A stretch of 64,000 bases of DNA from positions 1 to 64,000 of the forward strand of contig CBDIHP010000023.1 in the NCBI GenBank assembly GCA_965279195.1, in the 5' to 3' direction. Positions 57,840 through 64,000 of the stretch are shown one piece after another. The notes beneath the pieces were generated by a model, which was not told the DNA's origin, made no database searches, and saw nothing but the letters and a program-made list of their open reading frames with translations. How positions within the stretch are numbered: position 1 is the stretch's first letter; each line of letters begins with the position of its first letter. Both the position numbers and the translations under genes were made by a program. The stretch comes from CBDIHP01 sp965279195. Lineage in GTDB: Bacteria > Planctomycetota > Planctomycetia > Isosphaerales > Isosphaeraceae.

Positions 57840-58709
57840 TCAGTCGCGTTCGCTATTGCCGCCGCGGCCCCGGCCGCCGCCGTTGTTGCCGCCGCCATGC
57901 GACGCCTGTCCGCCCTTGCGGGCGACCTCGCGCCGCTCCTCCGGGTCCATCGCCGCGAAGCCCCGGCGGCTGTGCTCGTGGGCCCGGTCGGAGTGGCCGT
58001 GGGCGGCCTCGGCGTGGCGGCCGGCCTCCTCCGTGTCGCCCGACTCGTGGTGCCGGGCGGCCTGGCGGTGGTGGTGTGCGGCCGACTCGTGGTAGAAGGC
58101 GGCGCTGCGGTGGTGCGACGCCTGGCCCCCCTTGCGGCCGATCTCGGCCATGTGCTCGCGGTCGCGGCTCACGGCCTCGCCGCCCCGCCGGCCGGCCTCG
58201 GCGGCCTCCTCCGAGTCGAACTCGTGGGCGTTGCCGCTGCGGTGCGATGCCCGGCCCCCCTCGCGGGCGATCTCCCTCTGCTCTTCCGGATCCATCGCCG
58301 CGAAGCCCCGGCGCGCGCGACCGCCCGATTTGCCGCCGCCTTCGCCACCTTCGTCTTCCTCCTCGTCGTCGTCTTCCTCGGCATCCCGGCCGCCTCCGCC
58401 GTGGGACGCCTGCCCACCCTTCCGGGCGACCTCGCGCTGCTCCTCCGGGTCCATCGCCGCGAGGCCCCGGCGCAAGCCGCCGCCGTTGCCGCTGCTTCCG
58501 TTGCCGTTGCCGCCGGAACGACCGGACTGGGAGCGTTCGCCGCTGCCGCTGCCGTTGCCCTTCGAGCCTTCGTTCTCGCCCTCGTCCTCGTTGTCCTCCT
58601 CGGCGTCCCGGCCGCGACCGCCATGCGACGCCTGTCCGCCCTTGCGGGCGATCTCGCGCTGCTCCTCCGGGTCCATCGCCGCGAACCCGCGCTTGCTACG
58701 CTCGGCCAT
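57840..58709 (-). CDS. KGG-repeat (YciG-like) protein with six repeats and a histidine-rich block
   Basis: A 289-residue, highly charged protein. KGG-type repeats are centred at residues 23, 97, 150, 175, 193 and 265, most as GFAAMDPEEQREIARKGGQA followed by SH. They are separated by acidic or Gly/Ser/Asn-rich linkers (DAEEDDDEEEDEGGEGGGK). Residues about 199-245 are histidine-rich (HHRSAAFYHESAAHHHRQAA). The KGG family (YciG) is linked to stress and stationary-phase growth and usually has one or few repeats in short proteins. This one is long and probably disordered, with possible metal or nucleic-acid binding by the His block. Confidence 0.9.
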   Translation of the reverse strand: MAERSKRGFAAMDPEEQREIARKGGQASHGGRGRDAEEDNEDEGENEGSKGNGSGSGERSQSGRSGGNGNGSSGNGGGLRRGLAAMDPEEQREVARKGGQASHGGGGRDAEEDDDEEEDEGGEGGGKSGGRARRGFAAMDPEEQREIAREGGRASHRSGNAHEFDSEEAAEAGRRGGEAVSRDREHMAEIGRKGGQASHHRSAAFYHESAAHHHRQAARHHESGDTEEAGRHAEAAHGHSDRAHEHSRRGFAAMDPEERREVARKGGQASHGGGNNGGGRGRGGNSERD

Positions 58710-58917
58710 CTTGCATCGCTCCCTGTCTCAACCTTATTGGAAGATCCTTCGGACATGCTCTCCCCGGCGCCGGGTGACGGCCGCCATCGACAGATAAGAG
58801 GAGAGTAGCGTCTGGATGAGTTGAGCAATCGCGATGCCGGGAAAACCTCGGGGACGGGTCGGGATGGCGAATGCCCGCCGCCGGGAAATCGGCGGGGACG
58901 CGAGGAAACCGGCCGCG

Positions 58918-61644
58918 TCAGCCGCTCAGGGGGGTCTCGATGTGCGGCTGGTCGAGGACGTTGCGCAGGGAGTCGAACTCCACCGGCTTGACCAGGTGGT
59001 CGTCGAACCCGGCGTCGGCGCTCCTGCGACGGTCGGCGGTCGTGCCGTAGCCGGTCAGGGCGACGATCTGCGTGGCGTCGAGCGCGGGGTCCTGTCGCAA
59101 GGCGCGGGCGACCTCGAACCCGTCCATGCCCGGCAGGCCGATGTCGAGGAAGATCAGGTCGGGCACCAGCGACTGCGCCAGGTCGCGCCCGCTCGGTCCG
59201 TCGTAGGCCGTCTCGACGTGGTGCCCCATCCGCCGCAGGACCCTGGCCAGCGAGTCGGCCGAGTCGTGGCTGTCGTCCACCACCAGGATCTGCCGGCCCG
59301 CCCGACGCGCCAGGTGCGGGGTCGGTGGCGCCGGCCGGTGCGCGTTGCCTGGCTGACTCGGACCCGCCTGGGCCCGGGAAAGCAGCGGGAGGCGGATGAT
59401 GAACTCGCTGCCCAGCCCGGGTCCGCCGCTGCGGGCCTCGACCGTCCCGCCGTGCTTCTCGACCAATCGTCGCACCAGCGTCAGGCCGATCCCCAGCCCC
59501 CCCTCGGAGCGGTCCAGCGAGCGTTCGACCTGGACGAACAGTTCGAAGACCTTCGGCAGCATCTCGGCGGGGATGCCGTTGCCGTTGTCCGACACGCGGA
59601 CCACCGCCGTCTCGCCCGCCCGCTCCACCGCGAGCCGGATCTTCCCGCCCTGCGGCGTGTACTTGGCGGCGTTCGTGAGCAGGTTCAGGACGACCTGCGT
59701 CAGCCTCGTGCCGTCGCCGTCGATCATCAACGGATCATCGGGCATGGACCATTCGAATTGATGCCCGCGCGCGTCGATGGTCGGCTGCGCCGCCTCCACC
59801 GCCGCCGCGACGGCCGTCGCCAGGTCCATCGTCGACCGCGTCAGCTTGATCTTCCCCTCGTTGATCCGCGAGACGTCCAGCAGGTCGTCGACCAGGCTGG
59901 TGAGGTGCCGGATCTGACGGTCGATCACCGACCGCGCCCAGCGCAGGGATTCGACGTCCCCCTCCTGGAGTTCGAGCACGCCGATGGCGTTGCGGATCGG
60001 GGCCAGGGGGTTCCTCAGCTCGTGGGCGAGCATGGCGAGGAATTCGTTCTTGCGGCGGTCGGCGTCGCGGAGATCCAGCTCGGCGCGCTTGCGGTCGGTG
60101 ATGTCGCTGAACGAGACGGCCACGCCGTCGCCGAGCTTGATGGCCATATTTCGATACCAGCGGACCGAACCGCCGTGATCGTACGTGAGCTCGACGTCGT
60201 GCGGGACGCCGGTCTCCGCCACCCGGACGTAGGGCTGGAACATCCCCCGCTGGCGGGCGTCGGGGAAGAGGTCGAGCATGCGGTTGCCGATCAGCTCCTC
60301 CGACCTCCGCCGGATGATCGCCGTCGCCGCCGGATTGACATATTCCCACGAGAAATCGGCGATCCGCCCGAGGCCATCACGCTCCGCGCGGAGGATCATG
60401 AAGCCGAACAGCGAGGCGTCCTGCGACGCCCGGAAGCGGTCCTCCGCGCGTCGGAGGCGTTCCTCGGCCTCGGCCACCTGCAAGGCCCGCCGGCGCGACT
60501 CGGTCGTCTCGACGATCGCCAGGCCGACGCCGAGGAACGTGCCGTCCACGCGCACCGGGTGGTAGTTCACGATCCAGCTCCGGGCGGGGCCGGGGCCGCC
60601 CGCGGCGATGTCGCCGAGGATCTCCTCCCCACGCACCGGGACGCCGTCCCTGAGCACCCGGCGGAACCCCGGTTCGAGCGTCGGCCAGAACCCCGGCAGC
60701 ACCTCCGACACCGGCCGGCCGACGTGCTCGTCGGGCGACAACCCATCGGCCTCCGCCATCGCGTCATTCACCCGCAGGAACCGGAACAGCGGGTCCACCA
60801 GCCCGAGCGCGACGGTCGTCGAGGCGAAGAAGGCGTCGAGCAGCGAGCGCTCGGCTTCGAGCTGCCGGGACAGCGACCGGGCCTCGGTCGTGTCCTCCGC
60901 CACGTAGCAGAACCGGGGGAGGTGCGGGGTGGGGTCGTCGTCCTGCCCGAGCGGGCAGACGGTCACCGAGAGCCAGCGGCTGCCCTCGGGCGTGTCGAAT
61001 TCGTGCTCGAAGTGCGACGGGGCCCGCGTCGTCAGACTCCGCTCGTAATGCGCCAGCCAGGTCGAGAGGACGCGCGGGTCGGCCCTCATCTCGGACGCGA
61101 GCCGGCCCATCGTCGAGCCCCGCTCGACGCCGAAGAACTTGCAGGTCGCGGGGTTGTCGTAGAGGTGCCGCACGTCGCCGTCGCCGGTCGGCTCGACGAT
61201 CCCCATGCAGATCGGGGCGTGGTCGTAGAAGGCCCGGAGCGTCGACTGGTTCTGCCGCAGCTCCGCCTCGACCCGCCGACGCTCGGCGACCTCGGCCTCC
61301 AGGCGCGAGCGGAGTCGGCGCTCCACGGTGGAGATGGCGATGCCCACCGAACCGATGAACAGATACAGGATCAAACCCGTGAAATGCTCGGCAGTCTCCA
61401 GCGAGAACTCGCCGACCGGCGGCAAAAACAGATAGACCGCGAGGAAGCCCCCCAGCGCCATCACCATGATCGAAGGCCCGAGCCCCAGCCGCCACGCCGA
61501 GAACAGCACGCCGACCACGAACGTCGCGAACCCGTAGTGGTTGCCCAGGACCGGCGTCAGGGCCATCCGTGTCGCGAACGCCGCCGCCACCACCCCGAGT
61601 GCCAGGAGATACGGAACGAATCCCGTCCGTCTCGGCTCCACCAT
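58918..61644 (-). CDS. Hybrid histidine kinase with PAS domains and receiver
   Basis: A 908-residue sensor. About four N-terminal membrane helices (residues 10-105, DUF4118-like) are followed by three PAS-like domains (about 130-250, 265-385 and 405-515), HisKA with H541 in AHELRNPLAP, and HATPase motifs N658 and DNGNGIP (686-692). A C-terminal receiver has D790-D791, phospho-acceptor D834 (FLDIGLPGMDG) and K886. It senses a membrane or cytosolic cue and passes phosphate through its own receiver; the final partner is not in the window. The KGG-repeat gene and the TPR kinase follow on the same strand. Confidence 0.94.
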   Translation of the reverse strand: MVEPRRTGFVPYLLALGVVAAAFATRMALTPVLGNHYGFATFVVGVLFSAWRLGLGPSIMVMALGGFLAVYLFLPPVGEFSLETAEHFTGLILYLFIGSVGIAISTVERRLRSRLEAEVAERRRVEAELRQNQSTLRAFYDHAPICMGIVEPTGDGDVRHLYDNPATCKFFGVERGSTMGRLASEMRADPRVLSTWLAHYERSLTTRAPSHFEHEFDTPEGSRWLSVTVCPLGQDDDPTPHLPRFCYVAEDTTEARSLSRQLEAERSLLDAFFASTTVALGLVDPLFRFLRVNDAMAEADGLSPDEHVGRPVSEVLPGFWPTLEPGFRRVLRDGVPVRGEEILGDIAAGGPGPARSWIVNYHPVRVDGTFLGVGLAIVETTESRRRALQVAEAEERLRRAEDRFRASQDASLFGFMILRAERDGLGRIADFSWEYVNPAATAIIRRRSEELIGNRMLDLFPDARQRGMFQPYVRVAETGVPHDVELTYDHGGSVRWYRNMAIKLGDGVAVSFSDITDRKRAELDLRDADRRKNEFLAMLAHELRNPLAPIRNAIGVLELQEGDVESLRWARSVIDRQIRHLTSLVDDLLDVSRINEGKIKLTRSTMDLATAVAAAVEAAQPTIDARGHQFEWSMPDDPLMIDGDGTRLTQVVLNLLTNAAKYTPQGGKIRLAVERAGETAVVRVSDNGNGIPAEMLPKVFELFVQVERSLDRSEGGLGIGLTLVRRLVEKHGGTVEARSGGPGLGSEFIIRLPLLSRAQAGPSQPGNAHRPAPPTPHLARRAGRQILVVDDSHDSADSLARVLRRMGHHVETAYDGPSGRDLAQSLVPDLIFLDIGLPGMDGFEVARALRQDPALDATQIVALTGYGTTADRRRSADAGFDDHLVKPVEFDSLRNVLDQPHIETPLSG

Positions 61645-61878
61645 CCTCGCCTCCCCGAACGTCGGAGGTCACCGGGTTCATCCCCGCCCGCGATCCATCA
61701 TCGCCTCGGGGGGATCTCATGTAAAGTCAGAGCGTAGACTCCTTATTGTTTGAGCATGCAAGGCGAGTTTCGAAGCGAAACGGCCCCTCCGAACCACGGC
61801 GACCGCTGGCGGGTCTGCCCTCCCCGGGGGACAATCTCGTCGCCCGAACGTCGCGAAGCCCGACATTCCCATCGAAAC

Positions 61879-62613
61879 ATGCCCACGCTGATCCTCACGC
61901 CCCGCTTCACAACCGATTCCCAGGCCCTGTGGCGCACGGCGCTCGACCTCGGCTGGGACGTCGAACGCCTCGCGACCTTCCGCGTGCCCGAGACGCTCCG
62001 GGCCGTGCCCGACCCCGTCCTGTACCTCGAAACGCTGTTCGGCCCCACGCTCGCCGGGGAATTCGGTCTCGAATTGCTCGAACCGCCCGACGATTGGCTG
62101 CCCCGGCTGCCCGAGGCGTACCGCAAGCGGCGCGTCGAACTCACCACGCTCGGCCAGCACCGGGCGAGCGGCCGGGTCGCCTTCGTCAAGCCGCCGAACG
62201 ACACGAGCTTCCCCGCCCGCGTCTACCGGCCCGAGGAACTGCCGGAAGGCGAGGATGACGCGCCGGTCCTCGTCTCGGAGGTCGTCACCTGGGAACGGGA
62301 ATACCGCGGCTTCCTGCTCGATCGCGAGATCCGGACCCTTTCCATCTACCTGCGCAACGGGATCCTCGACCGCGACTCGGGCTATCTCACGACGGAGGCG
62401 GAGCGTGTCGAGATCGAGACCTACCTCCATCCGTTCCTGGCCGATCCCCGCGTCGAACTCCCCCGGGCCGTCGTGGTGGATGTCGGCGTGATCGAGGGCA
62501 GGGGCTGGGCCGTGGTCGAGGCGAACTCCGCCTGGGGCTCCGGCCTCTACGGCTGCGACCCGACCCAGGTTCTCCAGGTTCTCCGTTTTGCGGCATCGAA
62601 GCCAGATCCCTGA
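61879..62613 (+). CDS. ATP-grasp domain protein (DUF4343-like)
   Basis: A 244-residue protein starting MPTLILTPRFTTDSQALWRT. It carries the R2K-type ATP-grasp layout: RVAFVKPPNDTSFPARVYRP (lysine region), VLVSEVVTWEREYRGFLLDR and the Mg-site end AVVEANSAWGSGLYGCDPTQ. Such enzymes form peptide-like C-N bonds, often in natural-product or small-molecule assembly, but substrates of this clade are unknown. The ATG at 61879 is used; the longer upstream reading is not family-like. No biosynthetic neighbours are seen; the next gene is rpsJ. Confidence 0.75.
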   Translation: MPTLILTPRFTTDSQALWRTALDLGWDVERLATFRVPETLRAVPDPVLYLETLFGPTLAGEFGLELLEPPDDWLPRLPEAYRKRRVELTTLGQHRASGRVAFVKPPNDTSFPARVYRPEELPEGEDDAPVLVSEVVTWEREYRGFLLDREIRTLSIYLRNGILDRDSGYLTTEAERVEIETYLHPFLADPRVELPRAVVVDVGVIEGRGWAVVEANSAWGSGLYGCDPTQVLQVLRFAASKPDP

Positions 62614-62834
62614 AACCCCGGGTTCGTGGTTGCCCTACGCGCAGGACGAGCATACGCCAATGCCGCCCCACCAAAAATCGAGGCGAACCACCGGACCGAG
62701 ATCTCCCAGAGCGAGCGTAACGAACGGTGGGCCTGGGACGTGGCCGGAGGGGCGGGCACGATGATTTCCGTTGAAAAATGGGATCCGCATTCCGGTTGTA
62801 GCGAGGGATATCGCGAAATTCGCAAGAAGATCAA

Positions 62835-62863
62835 TTGACGTCCAAAATCGCGATCGGTACACT
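62835..62863 (+). promoter_or_regulatory. Promoter of rpsJ-rplC
   Basis: TTGACG (62835-62840), a 17-base spacer and TACACT (62858-62863) in the context CGGTACACT. It is the same -10 as in the rpsL promoter, about 80 bases before the rpsJ GTG. Confidence 0.7.
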
Positions 62864-62942
62864 CTTACTTTCCCTGCGAGCTTGATTTCAGGGGTGAAGC
62901 GGAATTCCCCCGGACGGTGATTGTTTCGAAGGACCAATACGC

Positions 62943-63275
62943 GTGGCGGGCATCAGCAACGAGCGGATACGCATCCGGATGGAAGCGTACGATCACACAA
63001 TCCTGGACCAGTCGGCCAAGGAAATTGTCGAAACCGCCAAGCGGACCGAAGCGATCGTCCATGGGCCGATTCCCCTCCCGACCCGGATCGAGCGGTATAC
63101 GGTCCTCCGTAGCCCGCACATCGACAAGAAGTCGCGGGAACAGTTCGAGATCCGGACGCACAAGCGTCTGATCGACATCGTTCAGCCGACGAACAAGACG
63201 ATCGACGCGCTGAACAAGCTCAGCCTCCCGGCGGGGGTCGACATCAAGATCAAGGCCGGCCCGGCGGGCGCCTGA
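62943..63275 (+). CDS. rpsJ: 30S ribosomal protein S10
   Basis: A 110-residue S10 from a GTG start with AAGGA nine bases upstream. RIRIRMEAYDHTILDQSAKE, GPIPLPTRIERYTVLRSPHI and SREQFEIRTHKRLIDIVQPT are canonical. Ends with a short Gly/Ala tail. It is the first gene of the S10 operon here; rplC follows after an unusually long 292-base gap. Confidence 0.98.
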   Translation: MAGISNERIRIRMEAYDHTILDQSAKEIVETAKRTEAIVHGPIPLPTRIERYTVLRSPHIDKKSREQFEIRTHKRLIDIVQPTNKTIDALNKLSLPAGVDIKIKAGPAGA

Positions 63276-63567
63276 TCGACGTCGCGACCAGAGCTGACGG
63301 CCGCCACGGGCCCTTGAGGCGCGTGTCGGCCGAATCCGTCGGTAACGACCCGCAACGAAGTCAAAACCCATCGCTCCTCGTCTCCCCGCGCCCTCCGGGC
63401 GTCCGGCCCTCCCGCCGGTACGCCGGACACGCATCCTTCGAGAGCGGTTCGCACACGGTTCGCGAGACCACGTCGGTCTGCCTGCGAGGACGGTCCCAGC
63501 GGCGGTGGCCTCGGACGCCCGCGTCGAGTCGCCTCCCGAACCAACCCGGTATGAAGTTGGAAGTGCC

Positions 63568-64000
63568 ATGCGTGTCGGACTTCTTGGCCGCAAGGTCGGC
63601 ATGACGCAGATTTTCGAGGAGGACGGGACCGCCGTCCCCATCACCGTTCTCGAATGCGGACCCTGCACGGTGTTGCAGGTCCGGACCGAGGAGCGTGATG
63701 GATACCATGCGCTTCAGCTCGGCTTCGCCGACAAGAAGCGCAAGGTGGCGACCCAGGCCGAGCGCGGCCACGCCAAGAAGGTCAACGCCGAGCCGAAGCG
63801 GTACGTCCGCGAGATCCGCCAGGAAGGCCCGAGCGACGTGTCCGAGGGGACGACCCTCACCGTCGAGGTCTTCAACGAGATCCAGCGGGTCGACGTCATC
63901 GGCACCAGCAAGGGCCGGGGCTTCACGGGCGTCGTCAAGCGCCACGGGTTCAAGGGCCTCCGGGCCAGCCACGGCGTGAAGCGCATGCACCGCCACCCGG
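63568..64000 (+). CDS. rplC: 50S ribosomal protein L3, partial
   Basis: Starts MRVGLLGRKVGMTQIFEEDG with the typical KVGMTQIF motif and continues through LECGPCTVLQVRTEERDGYH and TSKGRGFTGVVKRHGFKG (the L3 central loop) up to the window end. GGAAG lies five bases before the ATG. L3 is an early 50S assembly protein. The 3' end is outside the window. Confidence 0.97.
   Translation, partial: MRVGLLGRKVGMTQIFEEDGTAVPITVLECGPCTVLQVRTEERDGYHALQLGFADKKRKVATQAERGHAKKVNAEPKRYVREIRQEGPSDVSEGTTLTVEVFNEIQRVDVIGTSKGRGFTGVVKRHGFKGLRASHGVKRMHRHP

Noticed and set aside
58834..61737. A 967-codon frame antisense to the histidine kinase
   Set aside because: Shadow caused by codon bias; the minus-strand frame carries all kinase motifs.

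Overview
The window is GC-rich, densely coded DNA from a planctomycete, most likely of the Isosphaeraceae/Gemmataceae type. This placement is inferred from gene content: a PVC-type cytochrome c/dehydrogenase protein, a DUF1559 pseudopilin with H-x9-DG, a DUF6807 (PmoA-like) protein, Uma2 nucleases, an ECF sigma factor of the planctomycete fusion type, Ser/Thr kinases with TPR or membrane segments, and a secreted protein with the planctomycete N-terminal LExRxLL-type motif. No tRNA, rRNA, CRISPR array or transposase gene was seen.

Layout. 1-967: minus-strand cluster of a small protein, an HNH nuclease and an Imm21-type immunity protein that runs off the left edge with an apparent frameshift. 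1559-5830: rpoC, without rpoB next to it, closed by a strong terminator. 6107-9078: Uma2 nuclease, Uma2 remnant, small phosphatase, serine hydrolase. 9144-20500: minus-strand metabolic and surface genes (cytochrome c/dehydrogenase, ECF sigma-HlyD fusion, DUF6807, PLP enzyme, DUF1559 pseudopilin with lipoprotein, membrane protein). 21308-28971: glycosyltransferases and a membrane protein surrounding rpsL-rpsG. 29127-31999: secreted ceramidase-like and pectate-lyase-like enzymes. 32116-38091: a candidate 50-aa gene, a phosphohydrolase, zinc-ribbon and membrane proteins, and a membrane Ser/Thr kinase. 38606-43553: ECF sigma, anti-sigma and secreted protein operon, then two paralogous HEAT-repeat membrane proteins. 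43778-45877: fusA. 46108-54087: a frameshifted unknown gene, a doubly frameshifted RNA cyclase, a lipoprotein, a prenyltransferase-fold protein, an MBL hydrolase and a large Ig-like secreted protein. 54291-61644: TPR kinase, KGG-repeat protein, hybrid histidine kinase. 61879-64000: ATP-grasp protein, then the start of the S10 operon (rpsJ, rplC).

Gene cooperation. Translation and transcription genes are scattered (rpoC; rpsL-rpsG; fusA; rpsJ-rplC) among surface, secretion and signalling genes. The str, fusA and S10 transcripts share a CGGTACACT -10 region. Most of the other genes encode export, cell-surface glycan handling and phosphorylation or sigma-factor signalling.

The most unusual structure is intergenic. 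At least four families of 55-195 bp palindromic elements sit almost exclusively just downstream of stop codons. One family shows compensatory base changes in its hairpins, two supply the TAG stop codon of the adjacent gene, and one copy is split into two arms around a whole gene. Several genes carry single-nucleotide frameshifts, so sequence error must be excluded before they are called pseudogenes.
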